Part shown: piece after piece, positions 29,952 to 42,218 of the stretch
Layout of the letters: each line of letters starts with the position of its first letter
How positions within the stretch are numbered: the stretch's first letter is position 1
Source: Lepidodermella squamata
Taxonomy: Eukaryota > Gastrotricha
DNA: 64,000 bases
Direction of reading: 5' to 3'
NCBI GenBank assembly: GCA_047495785.1
Contig: JBLDXI010000002.1
Span: 124,001-188,000, forward strand
Made by a program: the position numbers and the translations under genes
Notes under the pieces: model-generated
Told to the model about the DNA's origin: nothing
Databases searched by the model: none
What the model saw: the letters and a program-made list of their open reading frames with translations, nothing else

Positions 29952-32551
29952 CTTTTATCGTTTGATAACACTCAAATGCTGTTATTCAGGTAGCTTTACA
30001 GGAAATTTCAAGACAGCGGATAATTTTTAAAACTTGACGAGCTTTTCGCCGCCGTAATTTGATGATGAATAAGCCTGCGTGGGGGCGTTACAATTTACAA
30101 TACAGGCGTTTAACATCCCACGCGCTGTACATATATCACGTATAGTGTAATAACCAATGTGCACCTGCGTTTATTTTATACTATTATTATTTCATTGAAT
30201 TTACCAAGCTTTTTCTTATATAAATGACACATCATCTTTACGCTCGGTGTTATTGCAACAAAGCCGCGCTAGGATTTATATTACATCAGTGTCATGACAC
30301 TAACAAAATGCGCGTTATTATTATTATTATTAGAGGCGGTTTTTCATTTCTCGGCCTGACATTTTCATCAGTGCGCGTGTTTGTTTTATTGTTGATGATG
30401 GAAAACGCGCGCCACACTTGTGTATTATCATATGAGTTATCTGTTGCCCAAAGGTAATGAGTTCAAAATAAAGGATAAACAATTTTTTTAAATGATTCAC
30501 CCTAATTCTTCATAGGAGGATTCAACTACAATAATATTTAATAACTTAATATTTAATAAATCAAATAGTTTTTTAAAAAATTCATGAAATTTTTTGAATT
30601 TTTCAGAAATTATAAAAAACGTGGATTTTAATTTTAATTTTTAATATTCTGCAAGAATAAATAACGAGAAAAAATCGATGAAAAAAACCAAAAATAATCT
30701 TTGCAGATAATCAGTCTATATTTGCGCCGCATTTTTTCCACTCGGTAAATGTTGAATTATAAAATACAACATCATGGATAATATCGGAAAAAAGCCCGCC
30801 GAGTCTCACTCACTCTTTATATCGTAATATGTAAATTGTCGCCGGTCAAATCGAGGCGCGCCGTTTTTTTCTGCCGTATCAAGTGCAATATAGCATGATA
30901 ATAATAGACCCACTTTACATGATACATATTATAAAAATTGCGAAATAAACACTTGGCACTGAAGACATGGAAAAAAATAAATCGGCATGGTGTTTAACAA
31001 GCGATTTTTTCGGTACAATCGCCAGCTTAGTTTTCGGATGATAAAAAATAAATATGTCTCTTTTTCGAAGACGGCGCGTATTTATAGACGCTCAGAAGCT
31101 TATAATGGCCTCATTTTTTATATGTAAATCATGTGCCTAATAACTTATAAACGCGTGTTTTATTAATATCCGCTGTTTGTTGACTCAAAATTTAACGTTT
31201 TTTTCGAGAATGTGCACCTAACAAGGTACTTGAGCCAAAATTAAACTTGCAGACTTTCCGACATTTTTTCCGCGGCTGATCGAGATTTTCGGTATTTTTC
31301 GCATTGATAATTCCTAATTATACGCTCCCGCAATTTTGGCGCGATAATAACGCAGATTTTACAAGGATTCAACGCCTTTAGGACACAATTTTGCTATTTT
31401 CATTCTGGAAAAGCCTTGATCGCTGGATTATAGAACGCGTCTCGATATTGATGAAGGGCGAAATTATACGAATTATCCCCCTCAGCCGAGGCCACGCTTG
31501 TATTGAAAAATTGAGGGCTGATTAGGATATTACGGCTGTCTCGATTGCACGGTTGATACGTAAAAAATTCCTGAGCCGACAGTCGAGTAGAAAATCGATT
31601 CATAGAAGACACAGCAGCTTCAAATATTTCTGACTGAATATTATGAAAAAAAAATGGAAAATTTCAGCAGCATTTCCTAGAAAATTTATTTTATTTTTCA
31701 AATTGATTTCAGTATATCAAAAAAATCCGGTTTTCTATTTCAATATTAAAAGGCAATAATTACTATTTTTTCAATACTTTTTTGTTTGGGGTGCTATTAG
31801 GTGTGCAGCCTACTTTTAGAGTTTAATCCCCGGAATGTCGAGTTTCCGCCAGTCTTCCTTTAAATTCTCAATTTTTTGTTGTCCAGACGACAGATTTTTC
31901 AAGGCTTCTTTTTTGTTCTCCCGGCGCTATCGTTGCCTATTCAACATATTTAGCCGATATCGATTCGAAATTCTAAGTATCGATTTCACAAATCAGTGAT
32001 TTTTCCGATATCAGCTTTCTATTGAGCCGAAATTAGAGATTTTTCTATCAATAAGATGGTGGTACCAAGTAGCTGAAAGTTATGGCGATGAGGGTCGTCC
32101 TTATTGATAAAAGTTAGGGGCCAGAGTGCTTGAATCAAGAATTCAAACCTAATTATACCCGATTTTTCGATAAATTTATGCCGTGCGCAGAAAATTCCAA
32201 TCCCAATTTTGCAATATAATTTTTTTTTCAATAATTGCTTAAAGATGAAAAAGTCGGGATTTCATAGGCCATATTTCATCTTAAATCATCGGTAACTGAT
32301 TTTTAAGGAAATTTAAAATTGAAATTTTTATTTTTTATTTTTCAATTTTCAATTTTTATAAAATTCAGGTCTACAGTTAGGTCTTTTTCCTTAAATTCTA
32401 GATGTGGTGCTACAAAAATTCATTTGGGCCGAATTGTTACGTTAGGGCAAGGTGTCTGGAGTCAAATTAATGCACGCCCAAATGAAGGACAAATTTAGTA
32501 GTATCTGTACCTTTTTTTGCTAAATTTGAATATTAGTCCAAAGTTTGCATA
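29952..32551. other. Long AT-rich intergenic stretch
   Basis: No gene with support. Repetitive A/T-rich words (GAAAATTC, TTTTTTC) are frequent. Regulatory DNA or undetected small exons cannot be excluded. Confidence 0.4.
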
Positions 32552-33463
32552 AGAGGGTTGTGATCGAAAGAGTAATAAATTTGTTATAAATTTATTTTTT
32601 GCTTATAACGCTAATATAAATCGCTCGCGCTAAGTTTTATGTGCAGCAAAAAAATACTGTGATTTTTTGCTGTTGTTTGCGTTCTAATATTCTCTTACGT
32701 TATTCACGTCATTTGGGTCATTTCCTTCATTCATAAATTTTGACATTGCGCGCACAGGTGAAACACTGCCCTCGCGGTCTGCATAACCAATGGCCTCAAG
32801 ACGATGTTCCAACTCTTTTGTTGAAACTGGAAAGCTAGTTTTTACCATTTTTCTCAAGAAAATAATCGTGATACAAAAACTACCAAAAGCTAACTCAATT
32901 TTCAACCCGCCAATAGCCGCATTTTTCGTGCCACAAACTACCTGTATGCTGATGCCTTTCTTCTGTGATTTTTATCACAAACTAGTCTTCCCCACGTTGA
33001 AAAATTTACCGTCTCACGCCTTATTTGGCAAAATATTGAAGTGCCTCGTAAAAGCTGCCATTTCCAAAGATGCAATAGCTAGATTTCAAGTCATTTCAAG
33101 TCATCGAATGATTGCGGAATTTTCAAAGGAGAACAATATTTCTCAGGGGTTATGCCAGCTTCTTATTCTACTGAAAAATCTGTTTGATACCAGTTAAAAG
33201 GTAGCAGTAGTGCGATGAAATTGGATAATAACACGCTATCTATCATCCATCTTGAAACTCGTGATTCGATTGACCCGTTTATCGAAAACGATATGCTGAA
33301 GCTAGTGATAATGACTGTAGTAAAGGAAGCAATTGAAGCAGCAGAATAAGCAATAATATAGAACCATCAATAAAAAGTGTACGATAGATTTTTTTTCTGT
33401 GTCGCACTATAACGTCGTTATAATGTTGTTATAAATCTTATTTATGTACGATCACAGCCCTCT
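32552..33463. mobile_element. TIR element of ~0.9 kb, possible DNA transposon
   Basis: The left end AGAGGGTTGTGATCG is matched by CGATCACAGCCCTCT at the right end, and the similarity continues inward as ATAAATTTGTTATAAAT-like and TTATAACG words. The interior has frames of 135 codons (32790-33197, +) and 44 codons (about 33217-33351, +) that I could not assign to a transposase family. Flanking bases are TA-rich but no clear duplication was found. Confidence 0.55.
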
Positions 33464-33670
33464 AAAACAACAAATTTAAATTATTTTTTATACATAAATT
33501 TGAATATTTAGATATTAACTTTATCTAAAATCTATATTAATTTTCACTTTTTGAGAAATATCTGAATGAATTTAATATTTTTCAATTTTCAAATTTAAAT
33601 TTTAACATGAAATTTAAAATAAATCCTATTCTCATTTTTTTCTCGAAATTTAGAAGAAATAGTTTGAAAA

Positions 33671-36600
33671 ATGAATAACAATTTCGACCCGATGACAAAT
33701 TACTACGACGACGATGCCGATTTGCTGGGCATAACGCGAACAATTTACGTGCCCCACTACGAAACCACCACGCCCATGGACCACTCGATGCTGGCGACAA
33801 ACAACGACAACGAAGCAATATCGTACCTAACATCAGAAGACGACAGCTACCTAGTGCAGCCGACAGTCGATACAAAAGTCGCTAGCAATTACGCTGAAAT
33901 GGCTTATGACAACATCAACAATTATAATATCAGTAATGGAGCAGTGTTAGATGCTGATAGCAACTCATCCTACGCCCTAATCGATCTCGTATCAGCCACC
34001 CTATCGACAACGCTACTCACGTCGCCTGAACCGACCTACGAGGAAGAAATGACAACACGGCCGGCTTACCTGTTCACGCGGACTAGCTACTACAAGGTGC
34101 CTAATACGTTAACAACCCAACCGGCCAGCATCCACGACCAGCTCGGCTACAACATTATGGCCGGGCAACAAGAGTTTGAATTTTCTCGCCTGCCGTTTTT
34201 TATCGTCGATAGCTTCACGACGCTGCTAGCTTTGATTAGCAATATATTGGTTGTTATTGCGATATCGCGTACCAAGCTGTCGACGCCCATGGTTGGCTAT
34301 CATCGGTTCATTTTGAGCCTTAGCGTAGGGTGCCTCATAACGACGTGCACCGTCGCGCTGTCGTTCATCCATGAAATTGCACTCATTTTCGCGCCTTATC
34401 CTAGCCTGGTCAGTTTTTATTTATCATGATTTTCGCTTTTAATTTCTTAATTTTGTCGGTCAACCCCGAGCGAGTGAAATTAGCTTCAAAGCGGTTCTTA
34501 AACAAATTTCCAATTCTTTAACTCTTCTGTAAGAATTCAAGATGGGTGAAATGCCAAGATTTTAACGCTTCAGAACTTCGAGGGCTATATTCCCCGTTAA
34601 AACAAGCCTGGAATTTCATAGGAGATGGATTTGTGTGAAATTTTTACAGAATACGCGAATTCAAGAATCACTGATTTTCTTGAAATTTTAAAAATAATTT
34701 TGAAAAATTGAAATTTCATATTTTAAATTCCGATTTTTCCATATTAATTTTCAAGTTTCAATCACCTCTCGTATGGAATGGATTAAGAGAAGACCAAAAG
34801 TAGGAATTTTGGTACGGCGACAAGACAGCAACTTCGCAGAACAGCGAACGCGACAAAACAGCAAATTTTTATTTCGCGACGAAACAGCGAAAACTTACTA
34901 TATAAAAGATGCAGTGTTTCTGCTGTTATGTCGCAGTTGAAAAATATGCTGTTTTGTCGTGTTTGCTGTTCAGGATATTTGCTATTATGAATGTCTGCCG
35001 GAACATTTGGAATCTGGATCTTTTTGTTCCACAACTCGCTACAGTTGCGGATCCAGCACTTACATATTCTGATTTGTACCATTTCGATGTTTTTTCCTAC
35101 CGTCGATAATAATGCCGCATATGTATGACCTCCATTTCATTTTATCAATCAAGTGACCTAATATTCGAAGATTTAATCTGTTTTATATTGAATTACTAAA
35201 CTGTTGTTACCGGGAAAAATCACTGATTTTTAAAATCGATCAATGAAATCGATATCGGCTATGGGCTCATGAGGCTAAAATTAAATGAAAATGGAGAAAT
35301 TGAGATAAATGATAAACAATGTTCTTACCAATGCAATTTTGCTGTGATCGATCAAAGTCTGGAGCTCTCCTCATTCGTACTTCCATTTGGTTAAAAAAGT
35401 TTTCCATCTCTTTTCTAAAAATCCGTATATTATTGTTTTTATGTATATTTCTGTTCAATTCAGACTCGAAAATGCGGCGACACGTTGATAAAAGGCCTCA
35501 TGAACGTCGGCTTTGCCGGCGCCCTGTTGTCCATCGCCGGCCTCACACTGGACAGCTTTGTCGGGCTGTTTTTCGACGCCGAGCAGTACAACGCGACGAC
35601 AAAGCGGCGAACGCGCGAAATCACCGTCGGCATTTGGTTGTTCGCGGTCGGCTTCGGACTCACTGATCTGCCCCTATCAGCCGTTCATTTCTTCTCCACC
35701 GGTGGACATAAATTTATGAAAAGTCGCGATATCGACTTTCTGGACTGGTGCAACGTCTACATTGTCAACAAATACCGCCTTGAATACGCGTTATTAGGTA
35801 CTTCAATCGAATAGAAATTCAATTTGGCTATTGAAATTGCTAAAATGTCTCAATTTTCTCAAATTTCAGAATTTCATAAAATTTTCAATTTGTTTTCAAA
35901 AATTTCAAATTTCAAAAAAATCAAATTTTAAAATTTCAGAAATGAAATTTTAAAATTTCAGAAATCAAATTTTAAAATTTCAAAAATGTCTCATCAATCA
36001 AATTTCAAAATTTCAAAATTTTCCACAAATTTCGAAAAATTTCAAAGAAATTTCAATTCAAAAAATTTCATACAATTACACAAATTTCACAAATTTCAAA
36101 AAATCGAAAAAATTGAATAAATTTCAGGAATTTGCCCGATCTCGGGAAACATCCGCAATTTTTTCATTTAAATTGTTCTTTAATATTTTTCTTTACATCC
36201 AACCTACCTATACTAATTTTTTGCCTAATTGAAATTAGGTGTTTCACTGCCGTGCTTCATCTTCGTATTCGCCACCATATCGCGCCTTGTCATCGAAGTG
36301 CGCCGATCCGATGTGTGTTGGTCGCCGAACAACCCAGACAGGCGCTGGGTATTCCGCCGTTTCGTCACGACTACATTCATGGTCATGGGCCTGTTCACAG
36401 TTTTCTGGCTGCCCCACACCATCCTAGACGTATCCGTCGTACTAATAGCTGCTATCTTGACTGGGTATTCTGTTCCGACTGATGCGTCGCTGGAATTCTT
36501 GCGGTATCTATTAAGGACGTGGCTGATGATTGGACAGCTCAGCATTCCGATAATTTACGCTATCAGATTCAGGCGAAGGGTCAGGCGACAACTGGTCGAT

Positions 36601-37275
36601 TTCTTCTCAGCTGTCTGCGGGTAATTAATTTTGAAAAATTCAGAAAAATAAAGCAAAATTGAAATTTTTGAAAAAATCAGGAAAATTGAAAAATATAATT
36701 TATTGATAATTAGAAGATTTTAAATTAAATTTTTTTTAATTAAAATTCAACATTTTGAATTCTGCATTTTACCAAATTATCTAAATTTTTGTGGGTCTTC
36801 ACAGAGTAAATTGTTTCAAAGAAAGTGGATCGGAACAAATGGTGCCCACACCAGATGAAATGCCTTCGAAATGCATCGAAGTAAAATTTGAAAAAAAATA
36901 TGTTTCAAGTGCTTGCGGACACCTTATTTTACGCAACGATCAAACTTACTTTTTCATTTGCATGCGAGCCTTCAATTTATTTTCAAGCTTTTTTAATATA
37001 CTTTTTTATTTTCTATTGGTTAAAGACCCTTAATTTTGTATTTATCGATCAATTTTTTACTAATTTAAATTGATTTTCTACAATTATTTTCTAGGGATGG
37101 CGATGTTAACATTCCAGAAATAGCCGATGACGAAGAGGCTGAAGCGCCTACAATTCGCCACTTACTCGCCTGTTCCAGCATCGTCGGCTTTTCATTCGAC
37201 GACTCGCGCGGCTCGTTCAAGGCGAAATCGACCCGTAAGCAGGCCTTACAACGCGTCAAATCGTGCCGAGTTTAA
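33671..37275 (+). CDS. Orphan rhodopsin-like GPCR (four exons)
   Basis: Exons 33671-34408, 35464-35797, 36239-36620 and 37095-37275 join in frame with GT-AG borders to 544 residues. The extracellular amino end is about 175 residues, acidic and Thr/Ser-rich. TM1 (about 176-199) has S-N-I-L-V-V where N1.50 is expected; TM2 follows at about 212-234. Cys 250 at the start of exon 2 is the TM3 disulfide cysteine. L-D-S-F stands in place of the D-R-Y motif, TM6 has F-W-L-P in place of C-W-x-P, and TM7 ends I-P-I-I-Y in place of N-P-x-x-Y. The intracellular tail is spliced and ends C-R-V. AATAAA is at 37418. The ligand is unknown; it could be a divergent peptide receptor. Confidence 0.8.
34811..35003. 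mobile_element. MITE copy 1 (in GPCR intron 1)
   Basis: An imperfect ~55-bp inverted repeat. The left arm has GGTACGGCGACAAGACAGCA and CGCGACAAAACAGCAAA; the right arm has TGCTGTTTTGTCGTGTTTGC and ends TGTCTGCCGG. It is clearly homologous to 57392-57583. It has no coding capacity. Confidence 0.75.
35830..36130. repeat. AAATTTCAAAATTTC-rich simple repeat in GPCR intron 2
   Basis: Intron 2 is almost wholly made of degenerate repeats of TTTCAAAATTT and TTTCAGAAAT words, looking like slipped duplications. Confidence 0.7.
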
Positions 37276-37417
37276 TATCATCATCATATCTATCTCTTAA
37301 TTATTGCTCATCGATCGACACTGAACCATCCCTATATAGTATAACTTTACTCGTTAATTTTTGTTTTTTATGATCAGTTAATTTTTTTTGTCTCAACGTC
37401 CCATTGTTATTATCTCA

Positions 37418-37423
37418 ATAAAA
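37418..37423 (+). terminator. Polyadenylation signal of the four-exon GPCR
   Basis: AATAAA 143 bases after the stop codon at 37275, with no other candidate between. Confidence 0.6.
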
Positions 37424-37583
37424 ATGACCCGTGATTAAGGTGAATTTTTTTTTTCATTTTATTTTGACAATTTTTCACAATAAAAATACAGCTAAGAAAA
37501 GGGCCATTTCCATCCTTGAATATTTCAAAATATTTCCTAAGGATTTTAAAGTGTTGCTTCTTGCCGGTTCATCAGTCCTAATT

Positions 37584-38782
37584 TCAGACGATTCGCTGAA
37601 TTTTGCAGCTGAAAAAAATGGAAAGAATTAAAGGAAAAATTTGATATATTTCAGTTTTACTTAAATTAGATTTGAACTCGAGCATTAAAATTGGAGATTC
37701 TTCGATGTGGATTTTGCATTGCGTTGAAATCATCCGGCCACGCATGACTGAGCAGCACGAGTACGTGTCATTAAAGCCGTCTTGTTGCGCGTTGACATTG
37801 ACGCAAATCGGGGCTGTCGAGGTATCTTTCTTGAAATTTAGAGTTCGTAAAAATCCCAAGCTTGAACCTTAAAAAATTCGAAATATTATTGGAAAAAAAA
37901 TAAAATGTTACAATGATGAACAATTCAACAATAAAAATCTATCAAAAAAACAAACCATCAGCTATAATTATCATGTTTCAAGTGAGAACTTTGAAATTTC
38001 TTGTTGGGAAAAGTTGAAATTGATTTTTTACCTCTTGAAATGACAGTTTTGTTGCAATAGCTCGATTGGCGGTAAGTGCTACAGCAAGACGTTGTCATGT
38101 TGATTTCTCGATTCAGAACTATCGATTTGTAGCAAACTGTTTGCACTTTGGCAAGTTCGGAAAATTCACGCATGAACTGCACCAAAGATCCTGCAAATTT
38201 CAATTTGAAATTTAGAAAATTAAAGTTTAAAGTTTAAAAACCTTTCGATGGCCTGACTTCGTCCATTCGGCAAGCCAGTTCCTTAGTTGTAGCTCGTTCG
38301 ATAACGCAACAAGTCAGGGCCATTTTCACCTGATCGCCCATTTCATGGTACTGTTTATGGCAAACATGCTGCTTTGTCGTCGAATTATTAGCGCCTGAAT
38401 TCGAACTGCCAGCCGGTAAATTCACATCTGCAAGCAAAAAAGGTTCAAATTATCCTGTTTCCAATTTCAAAAAAGACGATTCGATTATAGAATCATTTCC
38501 AACTACATAGGGATTTATCTTTTGTGGGAATTTAAGAGTATAATAGATTAAACCTTGAATATGGCCACCGATTGAGCAGTTGATGACTTGCTGATTGGGG
38601 CAGCAGCGAATATTCAGTTTCAAATGCTCGAATTTCTGCGTTGAACAATGCGACCCATCAGCTGTTGGACCTGATACTTCGCATTGACAATTAAACTTGA
38701 AAAATTAAGAAAAAATGTTACCAAATTGAGCGAATCGAACCGCGAAGAGAATAACAATCAAATATACTAGGACGTAATTCAT
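37584..38782 (-). CDS. Secreted protein of four half-Ly6 modules (five exons)
   Basis: Exons 38782-38722, 38676-38554, 38427-38242, 38190-38032 and 37825-37584 join in frame to 256 residues; every intron is phase 1. Exon 1 is a signal peptide (M-N-Y-V-L-V-Y-L-I-V-I-L-F-A-V). Each later exon carries one C-x(13-16)-C-C-x(7-11)-C unit: H-C...R-C-C, V-C...T-C-C, V-C...S-C-C and I-C...S-C-C. This unit equals the second half of the Ly6-like domains elsewhere in the window. The carboxyl end is hydrophobic (I-F-P-L-I-L-S-I-F-F). It is probably extracellular or surface-attached. The first intron is only 45 nt. The acceptor of the last exon (AAG) is the weakest call. Confidence 0.75.
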
Positions 38783-39236
38783 TGAATCAATTTGCACTCA
38801 GCCAAATGACCAGGTTGAGAATAGCCAACAAAGCTTTTCGACTAGGCGGAAGTTTGACGGCGATTTGATCATTTCAGGATGTAATTTAGATCTTTCGATG
38901 ATCAGCTGGTCGAAATTACACGCGCTTGCACGGGAAGTGGCTTTCACTCTAATAAATCTAAGAAGGCGATCTTTATCGTTAAATAGTTCTCAGAACGATA
39001 ATTTATGACGGCAGGCCAGGTGCTCCGCCTAGGCGCTCGGGTCACTCGGGTCTTGTGCGCCACTCCCATATGGCGTAGCTGGAAGCTGGAAAAAGATTGT
39101 ATTTGGCCTTTTCTTTCAATAAAATGCCAATTCAACTTGGTGTCATTTGGAAAATTCATAGAAAATCAGTAACAAATCATCGGCGTTCGATTCAAGTATT
39201 GAAATGGGGACGATAATGCGGGCTTCCTTGACCATT
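38783..39236. other. 5' flank of the half-Ly6 gene
   Basis: No gene. About 200 bp of it (to ~38990) is duplicated at 43485-43670 with the pseudogene copy. Confidence 0.5.
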
Positions 39237-39723
39237 AACACTTCAACTGCCAAAAATACACTGCGAGATCCGATATTTGGATCCAAAGCCTGGGTCTGTC
39301 AAAAGTCCCATTTTCGGGTCAAAGATGCGTCGTAGGTCGTAGGGCAAAATGGCCGATGGCAAAGAGTAGGCCATGACCCGGCGGTTCTTTTGACACTGAA
39401 TTTGGGGACACAAGGTCTGAGCAAGTCTTTGAAAACGACAGTGAGAAAACGTCGAAATTTTGGATTAGAGCCAAAAAGCAGACCCAAGAAAAAGCAGACT
39501 AAGATTATGGAATCGAATCGAATTTTCACTGTTTTTGCAAGTTGATTTCTGTGCATTCCTTTAATTCTTTGGTGTCAGAAAAACCGCCGGGTCATGGCCT
39601 ACACTTTGCCGACGGCCATTTTGCCCTACGACGCATCGTTGACCCGAAAATGGGACTTAGACAGACCCAGGCTTTGGATCCGAATATCGGATCTCGCAGT
39701 GTATTTTTGGCAGTTAAAGTGTT
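39237..39723. mobile_element. Foldback element with ~155-bp inverted arms
   Basis: The left arm 39237-39396 and right arm 39572-39723 are near-identical reverse complements. They contain TGCCAAAAATACACTGCGAG, GGATCCAAAGCCTGGGTCTG, CATTTTCGGGTC and GGCCATGACCCGGCGG and their complements. The 175-bp spacer has no frame. A long-armed palindrome of this type is typical of foldback or long-TIR MITE elements. It could also arise from an inverted duplication. Confidence 0.85.
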
Positions 39724-39830
39724 GAAAAAGTACTCTGGCAAAGTCAAAATTCCGAAATGGTCCTTATATCAGTGAAATTGCTAACGCGTATTGTCCTCTG
39801 CACTGACGCACACTGACACAACGATCGTCA

Positions 39831-40063
39831 CTGCAGCAGCGTAAAAAATGAAAGAAATTATGAAGGCGAACTCAATTAAGCGCAGTCGTGAACTAATCAG
39901 CTTATTAGCAGCACTACAACAGCCGCCGGTTCAGCTCGCTTTTATTGTTGCTCACCTCACCACTGACTGCTGTTTATATGATATTTTGAAACAACTTTTT
40001 CTTGCCCGTCGCCCGTCAGCTAGGTTAAAAAATGACCACCCTGAAATGCTATGATGAGCAAGT
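39831..40063 (+). repeat. Dispersed repeat copy 1 (partner 41822-42048)
   Basis: Shares CAATTA(A/G)GCGCAGTC(G/A)TGAACTA, ACAACAGCC, TTTTTCTTGCCC and GCTAGGTTAAAAAA words in order with 41822-42048 at roughly 75-80% identity by eye. The unit has no ORF common to both copies. Confidence 0.7.
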
Positions 40064-40267
40064 ATTTTCCAGTGATTAAGGCAGAGAATAGCGTGCGATA
40101 TAACTCTAGGCTCAACTCATCTTCGTTTACCCCCGAACTTCGGTTCGTTCTGTCAATCATGCAGAAATAAAGTTCCTTCATTCTGAACCATAGAAAATTA
40201 CCGAATTCTTTTCATGGCTTCTCTTTCTCTCTAGTTCTTTTGGTCTCCGAACAAAATATCCTATATT

Positions 40268-41132
40268 ATGGGTTTATCAACTCTATTTTTTCTCGCTGCG
40301 GCACTGTCGGCCGCCAAAGCTTGCCCGCCTTCGACTACCACTAGTACCACAACATCCTGCCCAACGACAACAACTTGCTCAACTGGTCAAAGTTGTTTGA
40401 CAACTGCCAACTACTGCGACCTGTCAACAAGCAACTGCAACCTCAAGACAGCTAATCCATGTCCATCAGGGCAGACATGCGCCGCTCCAGCCAGTTCGTC
40501 TACGGTAATGATGAAAGTGTTCATACGCACCGAATAACCTTTCAGTATTATCTAGCCAGTCTTCAATCGCTGCCAACTTACCACACAAGGCGGCAGCGGA
40601 ATTGGCGGCAAAACGATACAGTTCTGCACATCGACTGCTGTTGCTTGTAATGCAGCATTGACAACTGGAACAGCTGTAAGACCAACTCCCAATTACGCTT
40701 TTGCGGTAACGGTTCTTTTATAGGTTGGCTCGAGTACCTATTCGTCGTTTGCTGAATGCTGCGCGGCCGTTACGCCGGCTGCCGATTTGAAATACGAACC
40801 CATCCCAGGCTCGCCACCAATTCTAGCGTGCATAGGAGCCTTGAGTCCGACACCGTATAAATTAGCTGCTTCTGGCTCGTCTTTATTCTGCTTTCGTTTT
40901 CCTGAAACCGGGCCTGGCACTTTTGCGCAGGCCAGTCCGCAAGTAAGATTAAAGTATCATTTCTGAAGGCTATTCATCAAATTGCTTTTCCAAGACGTTG
41001 AAAAATGGATTTACGGCCAATTCAGCGAGAACCTTTCCAGAATGCTGTGACATATTTGGGGCGAGTCTTTCAACTTATGGTAACACGGGCAGTGCATATG
41101 GCCTCAACTCGTTTGATATATGCCAAAAGTAA
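40268..41132 (+). CDS. Thr/Ser/Cys-rich secreted protein (four exons)
   Basis: Exons 40268-40504, 40556-40675, 40724-40942 and 40995-41132 join with phase-0 GT-AG introns of 48-52 nt to 237 residues. The signal peptide is M-G-L-S-T-L-F-F-L-A-A-A-L-S-A. A Thr/Cys-rich segment follows (P-S-T-T-T-S-T-T-T-S-C-P-T-T-T-T-C), then C-x-x-x-x-x-C pairs and two related units, S-F-A-E-C-C and T-F-P-E-C-C. The composition suggests an O-glycosylated extracellular protein. I do not recognise the family. The exon 2 acceptor could instead be 8 bases upstream, but that frame ends early. Confidence 0.65.
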
Positions 41133-41202
41133 ACAATTGTTAACATCTACTAATACGAAGTTGACATAATCTATGGAAATGACTATTACTTGTTTTCAAG
41201 TT

Positions 41203-41337
41203 ACTGTATACGAGGTCATTTTCGTTGTTTTTATTTTCGTTGCTTGATCTGGATCTTTGGAGTATAAAATTTCGTTGTTACTCAGAAGAGCAACGAAAAT
41301 TTGCAACCATCGAAAATTACGTCGTATACTGTATCGT
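41203..41337. repeat. Imperfect hairpin, ~44-bp arms
   Basis: TACTGTATACGAGGTCATTT...TTTTCGTTGCT (41203-41246) is mirrored by AGCAACGAAAATT...CGTCGTATACTGTA (41289-41335) around a 43-bp loop. It could be a small MITE or a transcribed hairpin. Confidence 0.55.
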
Positions 41338-41821
41338 TTTAATGCATTTTTATTGCTCTTTATTCTTCTGATAAACTCTTCTTCTCCCTACATTTCCCTG
41401 CTGTGCTTGATTTGTCTGAATTTCGCTGTTTTTATTTACTCTAAATCATGGCGCTTTTCGCATATCATCCCCACCTTCAATAAAATAAGCGCATAAATTT
41501 CGCCTCCAATTTGGGCATAGGATTTGGAATTCGACGCTGTTATGAACCATGAGTCCGAAAGCGAACAAGACATGGTTTCGTCGGCCAGACCCCTCGATTC
41601 GTTTGGCTCGCCAAACTCGCTCGGCCAGAAAGAAATTATTAGTACTAAACAAGTGGAGACTTTCAGCCACGTAAATAAATTGAGATCATTTCAAAACAGT
41701 CAGATTTTATATGCACCACTTCTTGGTAAATTTATATACAAATTAGCCATTTCAATAAATGTGACGCTATTAACGCGCATTGGCCACTTTGGCATTGCAT
41801 CAGTACAACACATAACATCTG
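41338..41821. other. Intergenic, no gene recognised
   Basis: Chance frames only, on both strands. Confidence 0.4.
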
Positions 41822-42048
41822 CACTGCAGTAGAGTACAAAATTTGACCTTCTTTCTCACGGCAAACTCAATTAGGCGCAGTCATGAACTATTCAGCTCAT
41901 TGGCAGCGTGACAACAGCCCCCGGTTCAACTCGCCTTTTGTTGATGCTCATTTTGCTGGCTGCCTTATATGAAATGTTAAAAAGCCTTTTTTCTTGCCCT
42001 TCTGCTAGGTTAAAAAAATGATCCAGCTGAAATTTTGTGATGAGTACG
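41822..42048 (+). repeat. Dispersed repeat copy 2 (partner 39831-40063)
   Basis: Direct-orientation copy, about 2 kb from copy 1, lying just before the mariner remnant and the duplicated half-Ly6 pseudogene. Confidence 0.7.
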
Positions 42049-42218
42049 TTATTCACAGTTTTAAATTTACAACGTGTTCGCGCAGTAATACTCCAGCTAA
42101 ATTTAGATGAGATCGAAGTCCCAGCTATTTTCACTCGCAGTAATGATTCGGCGTGGTCATTTTTTTTAATCTTAATCTGGTCAACAGATTTCGTCATTCA
42201 GTACATTTTAAGATTAAG

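Noticed and set aside
33217-33351. 44-codon frame beginning M-K-L-D-N-N-T-L-S
   Set aside because: Inside the TIR element, no homology recognised and no splice partners; not listed as a gene.
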